A stretch of 64,000 nt of DNA, taken from assembly GCF_017313085.1 (NCBI RefSeq), contig NZ_JAFLNF010000007.1, positions 62,001-126,000 of the forward strand, in the 5' to 3' direction. Shown piece by piece: positions 55,714 to 64,000 of the stretch. Made by a program: the position numbers and the translations under genes. Position 1 is the first letter of the stretch, and the number at the start of each line of letters is the position of its first letter. Under the pieces are notes generated by a model, which saw nothing but the letters and a program-made list of their open reading frames with translations, had not been told where the DNA came from and made no database searches. Source of the stretch: Roseibium limicola. GTDB taxonomy: Bacteria; Pseudomonadota; Alphaproteobacteria; Rhizobiales; Stappiaceae.

Positions 55714-56737
55714 CGATCCATTTGCCCCGATCCTGAAAATGCCTGGTTTTAATAGCAAAGAAACGAGCCGACGCTGCCTTGTGCCGGTTCCCACTTCTGC
55801 ACCACAAGCCCCGTCCACTCATACGAAGCTTGGTGCGCCGTCCAATGTTTGGCGCTATTTGGACCCACAAGGGCGTCTCCTCGGATTCGTCCTCCGTTTC
55901 GAAGCTGGAGACGGCAGTAAAAGCTTTCGGCCACGATGCCTCTTCGAGGAGCCCGGAGCGCTCCTCTGGCGTTGGCAAGCCTGGCCAGAGAACCGACCGG
56001 TCTAAGGCCTGAACAAGATGGCGCAGAATCCCAATGCGCCAATTGTCATAACGGAAGGCGAAAAGGCCGCCGATGCCGCACAGGTTCTCTTGCCCGATCA
56101 TATCGCAATCACATCCCCGGGCGGTTCAAATGGTGCAGCAAAAACCGATTGATCACCCTTGAAAGACCGTAGTGTGATCATCTAGCCGAACGCTCCTTGA
56201 CCGTTCGCCTCCTGAAAATTGACGAATCCACACGACAATCAGAGGACGAATTGTGGCGCTCTTGGGAAACATCAAAGCAAGGAATTCTTGGAGCACTTCT
56301 CGATGCCGTTTCGGCAGCGATACGACATTGGGAAACGACTAAACTTAAAGAGAAACCGAGGATGTCGGACTTCGCACATTTGCTTGCAGCGGCAGAACCT
56401 GGGCTTAGCTGGGAAGCAGGTGAATTCATGTCTGAATATACTGCCAACCGCCAAGCAACAATTGAAGCTGTTTTTGAATCCGATCCCGTCGCCGTGGCGA
56501 TCCTGAAATTCGTTCAGGATCGCCACGGCGACTAACGGTTGGGAAGGCACCGCAACCGAACTGCTCGGACACCTGAACCGCATCGTCTCCGAAGAGCTCC
56601 GCCGCTCCCGCTTCTGGCCAGCAAAACCGAATGCGCTGGGAAACGTGGTGGACCGGGCGTCACCGCTTCTGAGGCACAAGGGAATTCACGTGACGGAGAG
56701 ATCTACGGGGGCGAAGAGGTTGATAATTTTTAGCTAG
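55706..56737 (+). pseudogene. Broken primase-helicase of a phage or integrative element
   Basis: One ancestral gene in pieces. It starts MSSDPFAPILKMPGFNSKET and continues with WRYLDPQGRLLGFVLRFE. A stop TAA at 56003 falls where a tyrosine or similar residue is expected (AWPENRPV-stop-GLNKMAQNP), and a TGA at 56150 replaces the Trp of a DWSPL motif; between them lies a Toprim-like VITEGEKAADAA. At about 56178 the Toprim part jumps to a C-terminal helicase part (LAERSLTVRLLKIDESTRQSEDELWRSW, ILGALLDAVSAAI), so the ATPase core with its P-loop is deleted. At 56535 the frame ends beside a perfect palindrome, and the true end (LRRSRFWPAKPNALGN, GIHVTERSTGAKRLIIF) follows in another frame to 56737. 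Not functional. Confidence 0.75.
56488..56532. repeat. Perfect 20-bp inverted repeat with 5-base loop
   Basis: The arm at 56488-56507 is an exact reverse complement of 56513-56532, with ATTCG between. It lies inside the helicase remnant at the point where its frame is lost: the right arm replaces the expected coding sequence and is followed by a TAA and then the rest of the gene in a new frame. This fits a fold-back replication error that copied the left arm, or less likely a regulatory hairpin. Confidence 0.85.
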
Positions 56738-56826
56738 CTTACAAAAGCGGGAATTGCCTCAGCATCTGAGCCGGGGGCCATATTACTTTTCCAATGGGAG
56801 GGAAATAGCCGGCGACAAAACGCGGC

Positions 56827-56858
56827 ATTCAAGCCACGCCTCCGTGGAGAGGGGTCGC
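56827..56858. repeat. Decayed CRISPR repeat at the far end of the array
   Basis: TTCAAGCCACGCCTCCGTGGAGAGGGGTCGC-like sequence; about 20 of the repeat positions are kept, but with several substitutions and an insertion. Only 13 bases separate it from the next repeat, so its spacer has been largely deleted. Distal decay is normal for the oldest end of an array. Confidence 0.55.
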
Positions 56859-56871
56859 TGGCCTTTGGATG

Positions 56872-58144
56872 GTTTCCATCCACGCCCCCGTGAGGGGCGA
56901 CTATCGCGCACGCAGGCCACGCCCGTGCTGCCCGAGCCCATGTTTCGATCCACGCCCCCGTGAGGGGGCGACTTGACTTCGTGGTAACCGATGGTGCGAC
57001 CCTGCAGTTTCGATCCACGCCCCCGTGAGGGGGCGACTGTTACATCGCCGCGAACCTGCGGGCGGCCGATCTGGTTTCGATCCACGCCCCCGTGAGGGGG
57101 CGACTTCCAAAGGCCCAGGCTTGCCAGTGCGCGGGATCGTTTCGATCCACGCCCCCGTGAGGGGGCGACCCCTTGCACACCATGGCCGAATTGGCACAAT
57201 GACGGTTTCGATCCACGCCCCCGTGAGGGGGCGACTAAGGCGCAACAAAAGGACCAGACCAGATGACCGGTTTCGATCCACGCCCCCGTGAGGGGGCGAC
57301 CCCGCCGCCGATGCCCTGCATACAGGTCGCGAGGTTTCGATCCACGCCCCCGTGAGGGGGCGACCCTCGACATGCTTCGACAGATCACCAGTAAAGGGTT
57401 TCGATCCACGCCCCCGTGAGGGGGCGACGCGCCACTGCGGAGAAATGCCTGAAGCGCTGCGGGTTTCGATCCACGCCCCCGTGAGGGGGCGACGACAGCC
57501 CACCTTAACCCGACCGGGTGCACTGCTGTTTCGATCCACGCCCCCGTGAGGGGGCGACCTTAAGGCTCGGGGTCGGCGGAGCAACTTGATTGTTTCGATC
57601 CACGCCCCCGTAAGGGGGCGACCCCGGCCTACAACCAGGGCGTTGTCGTGGACGCGTTTCGATCCACGCCCCCGTGAGGGGGCGACGATACGTGGGGGGC
57701 ATGTCTCCCTTCGTTGGCGGGTTTCGATCCACGCCCCCGTGAGGGGGCGACGCCGGATGAGATCTTGAACCCGGCAGATAGGCCAGTTTCGATCCACGCC
57801 CCCGTGAGGGGGCGACAGGGTTTGCTCCAGGTCGATGCCCTTTTCGTTCAGGTTTCGATCCACGCCCCCGTGAGGGGGCGACGATCGGACCCGTTGATGA
57901 CCCGTTGCCGATGTAAGTTTCGATCCACGCCCCCGTGAGGGGGCGACTTTTATTTCGTCGCCAATCACCGCAGAGACAGGCGGTTTCGATCCACGCCCCC
58001 GTGAGGGGGCGACGCGTCTGCGCGACCACCCCAGGCCCTGCGCGCCAGTTTCGATCCACGCCCCCGTGAGGGGGCGACCCGCTCAAGAGATAGGCACGCT
58101 GCGCGACCTTTTCGTTTCGATCCACGCCCCCGTGAGGGGGCGAC
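56872..58144 (-). CRISPR. Type I-C CRISPR array, 20 repeats and 19 spacers
   Basis: The unit, on the plus strand, starts GTTTCGATCCACG, and its stem is CGCCCCC / GGGGGCG around GTGA, then AC; 31 bases. The transcribed (minus) strand starts GTCGCCCCC and ends TGGATCGAAAC, matching type I-C repeats. Repeat starts are 56872 (30 bases, one G lost and one G to C), 56942, 57007, 57074, 57139, 57205, 57270, 57334, 57398, 57463, 57528, 57592 (one G to A), 57656, 57721, 57786, 57852, 57917, 57983, 58048 and 58114. Spacers are 33-36 bases except the last (40). The leader-side repeat is at 58114-58144, so new spacers enter there. Confidence 0.97.
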
Positions 58145-58338
58145 TAGTTAAGGGCAACTTGTTGACAAGCCTTATTAAACCCGCCCCATTTTGCGAGCCT
58201 GTAAATTCACACGCGCCTTTAGCAGCGCGCTTCCGCTAACGAAAAAATTATATCAATATTTTCAATGAACTGGGAAAGGTGCGAACCTCCCCGCATTTCT
58301 GAGCGCGCTTGGAGTTCGCGTGCGGTACCCAAAACCCT
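58145..58338 (-). promoter_or_regulatory. CRISPR leader
   Basis: 194 bases between the leader-side repeat and the cas2 stop, richer in A+T than the array, with a minus-strand TATAAT at about 58246-58251 inside a stretch ATATTGATATAATTTTTTCG. It should hold the promoter of the array and the integration signals next to the first repeat. A GCGCGC-type short inverted repeat is present near 58220. No gene fits here. Confidence 0.75.
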
Positions 58339-58629
58339 TCAAATGATCAGCGTTCCGCCGAGGTCGGCCGCAGGCTTTGCACCGATATGGTCGACTTTCC
58401 GCTGCCAGTTCGATCCAAGATAATAGTAGCGCAAGCTGTCATGCTTCGGATCTATCGCTTGCTCAAGCCGCGCCTTCAACTTGGTCCACTGGGCAGGATC
58501 CACCTCAATTTCGAAAACCGAATATTGCACTCTTTGACCGAAATCCCGGCAAGCCTTGGCCACTCTACGCAAACGGGCTGGCCCGTCCGCTTCCGATGTT
58601 CGAACATCATAAGTTACTAGAACGAGCAC
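58339..58629 (-). CDS. cas2: CRISPR-associated endonuclease Cas2
   Basis: 96 residues from a GTG start at 58629, which has GGAGG 8 bases ahead and gives the exact length of type I-C Cas2. The N-terminal strand LVLVTYDV with catalytic-type Asp8 and the later [29 protein letters not shown] are the family signature. Forms the spacer-acquisition complex with Cas1. Last gene of the operon, 11 bp after cas1. Confidence 0.95.
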   Translation of the reverse strand: MLVLVTYDVRTSEADGPARLRRVAKACRDFGQRVQYSVFEIEVDPAQWTKLKARLEQAIDPKHDSLRYYYLGSNWQRKVDHIGAKPAADLGGTLII

Positions 58630-58640
58630 TACGACGCCTC

Positions 58641-59675
58641 CTATTTCCAAAACCACGGTGGATAGGCATCCAAATCACCTCTCAAATGACGCGCAAGCAT
58701 TTGTGCCTGCAGATAGGGCACAAGACCGAGCGGCGCTTTCTCACCTAAAAAGGCATGCTGCCGCTCCTCCTTTTTGCGTTCCTGCCAGGCGGTAAGCACA
58801 GTTTTTCGTGCATCCTCCTTCAGGACAACAGCTCCTCCGTCCCGAACCTCGAAATCTCCTGCCCTGAGTTGCCTCCTGTTGACCAAAGACAACGCCAGCC
58901 GGTCGACAAGCACCGGCCGAAGCTCTTCCATCAGGTCCAGCGCGAGACTGGGACGTCCCGGACGGTCGCGGTGCAAAAAACCGACTGCGGGATCAAGTCC
59001 CACACTTTCGCAAGCGGAACGGCAATCATGGGTCAGCAGTGTGTATAGAAACGACAAGAGCGCATTCAGAGGATCAAGTGGCGGTCTTCGGCTGCGACCC
59101 TGCCAGCAAATTTCGGCGTCAGGTGAGCGGATCAGATGGTCAAAGACCGAGAAATAGAGATTAGCCGCCTCGCCTTCCGACCCGCGCAGCTGGTCAAGCG
59201 TGTCCTCAGACTTTTCGACCCGGCGCACAAGACGGGCCAGCCGATCCGTCACGTGGACAACACGCTCCAGAACAGGCGGAGCAAACTCATCGCGATAATC
59301 GCGCAAGGATCGCATCAGAACCGCTCTCTGGTTGGCAATCTTGCCAATGATGATCGAGCGAACAATGTCCTCCGGTTCATCGGAAGATTTGTATTGCGCC
59401 CGCCGCAAAAGAACATTCCCCGTCACCGGCCCCTCAACTCGGGCAAGAAATCTGCCATTGCGCTCCAGAAGCACCAGCGTGATGCCAGATCTCGCGCAAG
59501 CTCCGATTAAGGCAGGCGACACATAAACAGCCCCGAAAACCACAAGGGATCCCAACATGTGAAACGGCACCCGCGCACGTTCAACACCGTCTACATCGGC
59601 TACAAGATTCTCCCCGTCCTTGCGCAAGGCCGCCCCTTCAGTCGTGATATAGACCGTATTGAGGAGCTTCTTCAT
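58641..59675 (-). CDS. cas1: CRISPR-associated integrase Cas1 (type I-C)
   Basis: 344 residues, the usual type I-C length. Metal ligands are Glu167 in [13 protein letters not shown], His235 in [20 protein letters not shown] and the acidic Asp247/Glu250 pair. The opening [25 protein letters not shown] is typical. It integrates new spacers with Cas2. Its start overlaps the end of cas4 by 4 bp (59672-59675). All key residues are present. Confidence 0.96.
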   Translation of the reverse strand: MKKLLNTVYITTEGAALRKDGENLVADVDGVERARVPFHMLGSLVVFGAVYVSPALIGACARSGITLVLLERNGRFLARVEGPVTGNVLLRRAQYKSSDEPEDIVRSIIIGKIANQRAVLMRSLRDYRDEFAPPVLERVVHVTDRLARLVRRVEKSEDTLDQLRGSEGEAANLYFSVFDHLIRSPDAEICWQGRSRRPPLDPLNALLSFLYTLLTHDCRSACESVGLDPAVGFLHRDRPGRPSLALDLMEELRPVLVDRLALSLVNRRQLRAGDFEVRDGGAVVLKEDARKTVLTAWQERKKEERQHAFLGEKAPLGLVPYLQAQMLARHLRGDLDAYPPWFWK

Positions 59676-60343
59676 GGGGCTTCGGCCTTCAACATTTCCG
59701 CCAGCATCCGACCCCGCCAGGCTTTTACCGGGCGGGCCACCAACTCGGGACGGCACAAGACTTTCAACGAGCAGGCACGGCAGCGGGACTTCTGCTTCGT
59801 GGGCACCGGCGTTATTCGCGATTGAAGAACATCAGCCAACGCTGCCACGGTCTCCTCCGTCATCTGCCGTAACTCCGCATCAAAGGGAACTGCAACCCGG
59901 CGCTTGATCTCCCCGTAGAACAAGGCGCCCTCCCTCACCACCTTGCCAGTCATTTCCTCCAGGCAGAGCCCCTGAGCGCAAAGCTGTACTTCGTCAGCCC
60001 GATGCAGCTTCGGCTTTCCGCGCTTGTACTCCACCGGATACGGAACGTCTTCGCCGTCGTGAGGGTGGAATTCAACCACATCAGCAACGCCGGCGAGATT
60101 AAGCCGCTTCGATGCCAGCGGCAGAGCCATGACACGCCGCACACCCCGCGCCATCCGGCGACCACCCTTGTCGGCAACCGCATGCAAAACATCCCCTTCT
60201 GCAGTAAATCGGTTGTCCGCCCACATTCGTTCCAGATGGATCAGCGCCGCCTGCCGCAAGCAATAGACCGCGTGTTGGAGGGCGGACAGGGGAATCGGCT
60301 CCCCTACTTCTCGAGCCTCCGAGCCATCCACCCCCCCGGACAT
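59672..60343 (-). CDS. cas4: CRISPR-associated exonuclease Cas4
   Basis: 223 residues. PD-(D/E)xK nuclease residues are Asp88 in AGVADVVEF and Glu105/Lys107 in PVEYKRGKPK. The iron-sulfur cysteines are Cys28 and Cys188, Cys191, Cys197 (RCRACSLKVLC). In type I-C, Cas4 trims prespacers and picks those next to a proper PAM. It starts 3 bp after the cas7 stop. Complete and apparently active. Confidence 0.95.
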   Translation of the reverse strand: MSGGVDGSEAREVGEPIPLSALQHAVYCLRQAALIHLERMWADNRFTAEGDVLHAVADKGGRRMARGVRRVMALPLASKRLNLAGVADVVEFHPHDGEDVPYPVEYKRGKPKLHRADEVQLCAQGLCLEEMTGKVVREGALFYGEIKRRVAVPFDAELRQMTEETVAALADVLQSRITPVPTKQKSRCRACSLKVLCRPELVARPVKAWRGRMLAEMLKAEAP

Positions 60344-60346
60344 GGC

Positions 60347-61300
60347 CTAGAACTTCTCGATTATCTCGACCCCATCCGGGCACTTCTCCCGGTCGATTGT
60401 GATCAAGTAGTCCGAGAACTTGCGGGCAGGAGGTTCGTTTCCGATGCGCTTGTCGTCAACGGAACGGAACTCGCCGTCCACATTGCGACCAATCCGCACC
60501 AGATCAAACAGGGTGTGTGCGGGGGCATTCCCGAGCGCATTGGCATGTTTGAACACAATCAACTTGCGAGATGCCATCTCCCCACGAGCAGCAGCCCGGT
60601 CGTGTTCGAACATGTTCGCAAGCGCCTGCCAGAACAACTCAAGATCAGTTTCTGAGAAGCCAGTACGCTCTGCGAACTTCGCCGAGATAAAGCCATGCGC
60701 AACGTAAAGACCATACGGTACGATATGTTTGCGGCCCATGGTGCGGTTATCGGTGCGGTCATTGCTGTCGTCACCCTCCGCCTTCTGCTTCTTCTCCGCT
60801 TCGTTGGTGGCAGCCATACGCGTGATGGAGATTTCCAGCGGCAGGATCGGCTCAACCGAACTCGCGAAGGTCATTTGCACCGGTCCTTTGACCTGACCAC
60901 AGTTGATGCCCGTCGACATGACCGCGCCGAAGGTTCGAACATCAAAGAAGTTCATGCACATGAAGTCACGAAGCTTGCGTGCTTCCCTATCATCCTTCGG
61001 ATTGAGTTTTGCCGCCTTGTCCAGCTTGCCGTCGTCCGGATGAAGAGCCTTGTAAGCCTGACGGTGCTTCTCGTTGAGGATCGCCCCCTCCTCCACGTAA
61101 ATGTGAAAGCCATCCTCACCGCTCTTCGCCAGCTCCACGAAGTTGCGGACCTTGCGCTTCAGACTGACGTCAGTCACCAGACCCTTGTTGGTCTCCGGAT
61201 CAAGCCGCGGCAGGTTGCCTGCGTCAGGGTCACCATTGGGGTTGCCATTGGTCACCTCGAAGACAAGGGAAAAGTCGTAGCGGTTGGAAATCGCGGTCAT
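60347..61300 (-). CDS. cas7: Type I-C Cascade backbone protein Cas7 (Csd2)
   Basis: 317 residues. The opening RYDFSLVFEVTNGNPNGDPDAGNLPRLDPETNKGLVTDVSLKRKVRNFV is diagnostic of Csd2, and DVRTFGAVMSTGINCGQVKGPVQMTFASSVEPI and GRKHIVPYGLYVAHGFISAKFAE follow. Multiple copies coat the crRNA. Its start overlaps the cas8c end by 4 bp. Slightly longer than many Csd2, owing to a charged loop (EAEKKQKAEGDDSNDRTD). Confidence 0.96.
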   Translation of the reverse strand: MTAISNRYDFSLVFEVTNGNPNGDPDAGNLPRLDPETNKGLVTDVSLKRKVRNFVELAKSGEDGFHIYVEEGAILNEKHRQAYKALHPDDGKLDKAAKLNPKDDREARKLRDFMCMNFFDVRTFGAVMSTGINCGQVKGPVQMTFASSVEPILPLEISITRMAATNEAEKKQKAEGDDSNDRTDNRTMGRKHIVPYGLYVAHGFISAKFAERTGFSETDLELFWQALANMFEHDRAAARGEMASRKLIVFKHANALGNAPAHTLFDLVRIGRNVDGEFRSVDDKRIGNEPPARKFSDYLITIDREKCPDGVEIIEKF

Positions 61301-63051
61301 TGGCTGGCCTCCCCGGCATCTGCCGTCTCAATGGTTTTTTTAAAAAATTCGTTGCGCTGGTGGTAATAACCCAGCCCAAAAAGCGCCTGCTCCTCTGCGG
61401 TCAACGAGGCCGGAAACGGGTTCCCGTCAGCGCGCATGTTGCCCATGATCGAAGCGATCAGCTTTTCGAGATTTATCCGTAGGCCAGGCGATTGCTTCCC
61501 AACCTTGGACAGGTGATTGGAAGATCCGCTCTCGAGCAGAGAGAAGACCTTTCTTGGTTGCGCGGACGCAGCACCGTAGAACTTGTCCTTGATGGTCGCG
61601 TTGACCTTCGTGCCCAAGGCCGCCGTTTGTGCTCTCTCATAAGCCGCAAACAGGCGCCCCAGAAGATAGCCTCTGTTGTCAAAGTCCGGGTCCAGTGCCA
61701 CGGGTGCCTCCCCTTTGAAATTTCGCACAAGAATAGATTTAAGAATGCCGACGCGAAGCGCATTGAGCTCTCCATCGGCGCGAATACGTGTCAGAACGGC
61801 TGCGAGAAGTGAAAGCGGATAGCGTCCACCACTCAGGATCGACCGCATCCATTCGCCCGCCAAATTTGGCGGCACGTTTTCACTTTTTCCTAGGACAGCC
61901 GTTTCTCTGAGATAGCGCCAAAGCGGCGGGTATCCGTCACGTGGCGCCGGTTCAATACGCATGTCTTGAATGAAGTTCTGATAATTCCGGGTCAGATGAC
62001 CAAAGCTGTCTTCAAAATAGAAGCGCACGGAAAGACGCGCTGCATTTGGCGCCAGACCCAGAACAAAAAAGCGGACACTCTCTTCTAGATCCAAATCGAG
62101 ATCCTGAAGCCGCTCTCCTTTGCGAAGGCGGCTTAGAAAGATGCCGATGTCCTTGATCGCATTGTCCTCTTCCTTGGCTGGATCCGGATCGAAGTAGCCA
62201 GCGAAGAGCTCTTCCGCCAATTCCGCTTTCTTCATGTCGGAGGCATCGGCCCAGAAGACCGTGGAAGCATCTCCGATCTGCAGACGGTGACAGCTTCCCT
62301 TTTCCAGAAAGCGATTGAGCGCGGTTGTGTATTTGAACGCGGCATCCTCGGAAACAGGGGCATTATCGCCCTGCTCATGACCATAGGACGTAAAGGCGTC
62401 AAGGTTGAAGGAAACCAGAGCTGCCCCCGACGACTGGGCACCCCATACACCCTTCACTGAAGGATGGAGTCGAGCGACTGCACCGCGGCTTCCCGATACG
62501 AGGCAGACCTGCCCCGCACTTTGACCTTCCGAGCCTGCCGCAGCCCAAAGTGCTTTCGCCGCAGGACGATCGTGGAGATACAGATTGGAGAGGCGGTCAC
62601 TTTCGAGCGCGAAAATGACGTTTTGATCCTTCATGTCCTCCGGCCAGTCAGGTGAGACAAACTGGTCAGGGACCCAGGTTTTCAGAAACCGGAGGAGAGC
62701 TTTCAGACCTACATCTTCGCAGTTCGCGAGAAGTGTCTGGTGCAGCTCGGCAAAAGCAGCATGTTCAGCTTCTGTCCGCTTGCCCTCCCCAGCTGTTACG
62801 CCGAGCACATAGGAGGTCTTGTCCCAGAAGGTGTTTGGCGCAATGCCTGCCGTACGCTTGACCGGCTGCGGTACCAGCATCAGTCTGGGCTGCGGCTTCT
62901 TACCGCTTGAGTCGCGCAGATCGATGACATGGGCCACCGCCCCATCTTCATTCAACGAAATGCAGAAGCTGATCTTCTCAGACGAGAAGCCGGGCGGCGG
63001 CGCATCGGGCAGACGGTCGTAAGCTCTGACGAGGGAGGACAGAACACTCAT
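61297..63051 (-). CDS. cas8c: Type I-C large Cascade subunit Cas8c (Csd1)
   Basis: 584 residues. Csd1 hallmarks: VSSLVRAYDRLPDAPPPGFSSEKISFCISLNEDG at the start, MLVPQPVKRTAGIAPNTFWDKTSYVLGV, and later the DPAKEEDNAIKDIGIFLSRLRKG and FYGAASAQPRKVFSLLESGSSNHLSK segments. It recognises the PAM and, through an internal start in its C-terminal part, type I-C systems also make a small Cas11-like subunit; such an internal start was not pinned down here. Overlaps cas5 by 4 bp. Confidence 0.95.
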   Translation of the reverse strand: MSVLSSLVRAYDRLPDAPPPGFSSEKISFCISLNEDGAVAHVIDLRDSSGKKPQPRLMLVPQPVKRTAGIAPNTFWDKTSYVLGVTAGEGKRTEAEHAAFAELHQTLLANCEDVGLKALLRFLKTWVPDQFVSPDWPEDMKDQNVIFALESDRLSNLYLHDRPAAKALWAAAGSEGQSAGQVCLVSGSRGAVARLHPSVKGVWGAQSSGAALVSFNLDAFTSYGHEQGDNAPVSEDAAFKYTTALNRFLEKGSCHRLQIGDASTVFWADASDMKKAELAEELFAGYFDPDPAKEEDNAIKDIGIFLSRLRKGERLQDLDLDLEESVRFFVLGLAPNAARLSVRFYFEDSFGHLTRNYQNFIQDMRIEPAPRDGYPPLWRYLRETAVLGKSENVPPNLAGEWMRSILSGGRYPLSLLAAVLTRIRADGELNALRVGILKSILVRNFKGEAPVALDPDFDNRGYLLGRLFAAYERAQTAALGTKVNATIKDKFYGAASAQPRKVFSLLESGSSNHLSKVGKQSPGLRINLEKLIASIMGNMRADGNPFPASLTAEEQALFGLGYYHQRNEFFKKTIETADAGEASQ

Positions 63052-63716
63052 CGCAGCACCTCCGCCGAACCCGGCTGAGGAATGCGGATCACACCGTCTG
63101 TCATTTGCGCACGGAAGAACATCGAGGGGCGCCCGGGTGCCTGATGATCAATGTCCCAGAGCATGAAACCCAGGTCACGGCTATCAGGAATCGCCTCCGG
63201 AAGGCTGGTCTCCGGAGAAAACAACTCGAAATGCGCCGTGAACTCCCGCGTCCCGAGACAGGGTTGATGAAAGCACTGCCCTCGCTCCGCACGACGATTG
63301 AAAATGTCGAGATGCTTGCCCTCATTGTCGTCAGCGCCTGCTTTCTGCGTCAGCTCAAAATGAGCCTCAATCACATAGGCCGGTTTGACGAGTACCGTCG
63401 CTGCCCTCTGCTGCCGGTCTTCGTCCACCAGAAGCTGCAAGCCGCCCAGATCGCCGCGTTTCATGGCGCTCTTGATCTTGCCTGCCGGGGCCTTGTGGCC
63501 GACCTCGTTGCGGCGGATAGACTTAAACCGGATAGGCTCCAGCACATGGATGGCGTCGATCACCCAGCGGATCGCAGGCTTCCAGTGGATCGCCTCCAGA
63601 ATGCCCCGCGCCGCAGAGGGCGTCATGACATCATAGGAAACCCGTTCCACCTTCATTTCCGGCCGGGTGAAACAGCCGTGGTCTCCCCAGACCTTCAGTC
63701 GGATTCCGTAGGACAT
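63048..63716 (-). CDS. cas5c: Type I-C crRNA-processing protein Cas5 (Cas5d/Cas5c)
   Basis: 222 residues. MSYGIRLKVWGDHGCFTRPEMKVERVSYDVMTPSAARGILEAIHWKPAIRW is the Cas5d signature, with the Tyr/Lys/His residues used for repeat cleavage in this subtype (type I-C has no Cas6). It would cut the repeat at the base of the hairpin, leaving an 11-base 5' handle that ends GAAAC. Directly follows cas3 on the minus strand. Confidence 0.95.
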   Translation of the reverse strand: MSYGIRLKVWGDHGCFTRPEMKVERVSYDVMTPSAARGILEAIHWKPAIRWVIDAIHVLEPIRFKSIRRNEVGHKAPAGKIKSAMKRGDLGGLQLLVDEDRQQRAATVLVKPAYVIEAHFELTQKAGADDNEGKHLDIFNRRAERGQCFHQPCLGTREFTAHFELFSPETSLPEAIPDSRDLGFMLWDIDHQAPGRPSMFFRAQMTDGVIRIPQPGSAEVLR

Positions 63717-63749
63717 ACCGAACCCCTCCCTTCCCTAAAATCAAATTGC

Positions 63750-64000
63750 TCAAATCATTAATTGCTCGGCCGACAAATACTCGGCGTCCTCCCACATGAG
63801 CCCGACATCCTCTCGATAGAGTTCCTCGTCGGTCAGCACGCAGAACTGGTCGCCACGCAGCTTCGGCGCGATGAATTCCGCCTTGCCGTTTTCGAGCAGC
63901 AGCGCACGTGCTTTCGGCGGAACCTGAACCACATAGGTCTGCAGTGTCCTTGCGAGCTTGCCTGAAGAGATCCCCTCTACAGCAAGCTGACGGATTGCCT
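63750..64000 (-). CDS. cas3: Cas3 helicase-nuclease, C-terminal end (rest beyond window)
   Basis: The last 83 or so codons of a long frame that continues past base 64000. They read AIRQLAVEGISSGKLARTLQ, TYVVQVPPKARALLLENGKAEF and end EDAEYLSAEQLMI, matching the C-terminal accessory region of type I-C Cas3. It unwinds and degrades target DNA after Cascade binding. The HD nuclease and helicase motifs lie outside the window. Gene order cas3-cas5-cas8c-cas7-cas4-cas1-cas2 is the standard I-C arrangement. Confidence 0.87.
   Translation of the reverse strand, partial: AIRQLAVEGISSGKLARTLQTYVVQVPPKARALLLENGKAEFIAPKLRGDQFCVLTDEELYREDVGLMWEDAEYLSAEQLMI

Noticed and set aside
56783..58125. Three long minus-strand frames across the CRISPR array
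   Set aside because: They only spell the repeat in its different frames (APSRGRGSK, PLTGAWIET, SPPHGGVDRN) between random spacer peptides.

Overview
The window is a stretch of alphaproteobacterial chromosome, high in G+C, most like the order Hyphomicrobiales; a marine Stappiaceae/Roseibium-type genome is my best guess from gene content, and no 16S rRNA gene is present to settle it. The evidence is the order aroK-aroB-CorB/CorC-bolA-J protein-cobS-cobT, an ethylmalonyl-CoA-pathway dehydratase, 3-hydroxybutyrate dehydrogenase next to a patatin, MipA/OmpV, DUF3108 and DUF3563 proteins, and CCA-encoding tRNA genes.

Layout. 1-55 kb is core chromosome with one accessory catabolic block. 1-12.2 kb: GIY-YIG nuclease (cut by the window edge), mesaconyl-CoA hydratase, xerD with a 47-codon gene upstream, shikimate pathway genes (aroK, aroB), a CNNM/CBS transporter, bolA, a J-domain protein, cobaltochelatase subunits cobS and cobT, a secreted phytase-like protein and a LysE exporter. 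12.3-20.3 kb: queuosine-precursor transporter, rpmB, DUF3108, accA, a lipoprotein L,D-transpeptidase, DUF429, pdxY and ispG. 20.5-29 kb: membrane protein, bdhA-patatin, secreted pentapeptide protein, MipA, YggT, Trm112, Lon-like domain protein, thioredoxin/TPR protein and ProX. 29.1-29.4 kb: two tRNA-Gly(GCC) genes in tandem, each with its own terminator. 29.6-44.8 kb: YchJ, flippase and acetyltransferase, acyl-CoA synthetase, the complete preQ1 operon queC-queD-queE-queF, SGNH hydrolase, aminotransferase-ftsK, lolA-ATP-grasp-DCC1 and a tiny DUF3563 gene.

45.3-55.0 kb is a catabolic block: aldehyde dehydrogenase, tripartite TctA/B/C uptake system and a ThDP-dependent decarboxylase-like enzyme on the minus strand, divergent from a LysR regulator with two DNA-binding domains, then a class II aldolase and a 4,5-dihydroxyphthalate decarboxylase-like protein. 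It looks like uptake and breakdown of an unidentified carboxylated substrate.

55.13 kb onward looks like an integrated island. It begins with the 3' half of a tRNA (anticodon loop reads CCT, Arg). Next comes a wrecked phage/ICE-type primase-helicase with two in-frame stops, a large internal deletion and a frameshift at a perfect 20-bp palindrome. Then comes a full type I-C CRISPR-Cas locus on the minus strand: cas3 (partial at the window end), cas5, cas8c, cas7, cas4, cas1, cas2, a leader, and an array of 20 repeats with a decayed far end. The cas genes look intact and tightly coupled while the replication module beside them is dead. No convincing new class of system was found; the best leads are the island border, the palindrome-linked gene decay, the double-HTH LysR and the unassigned catabolic cluster.
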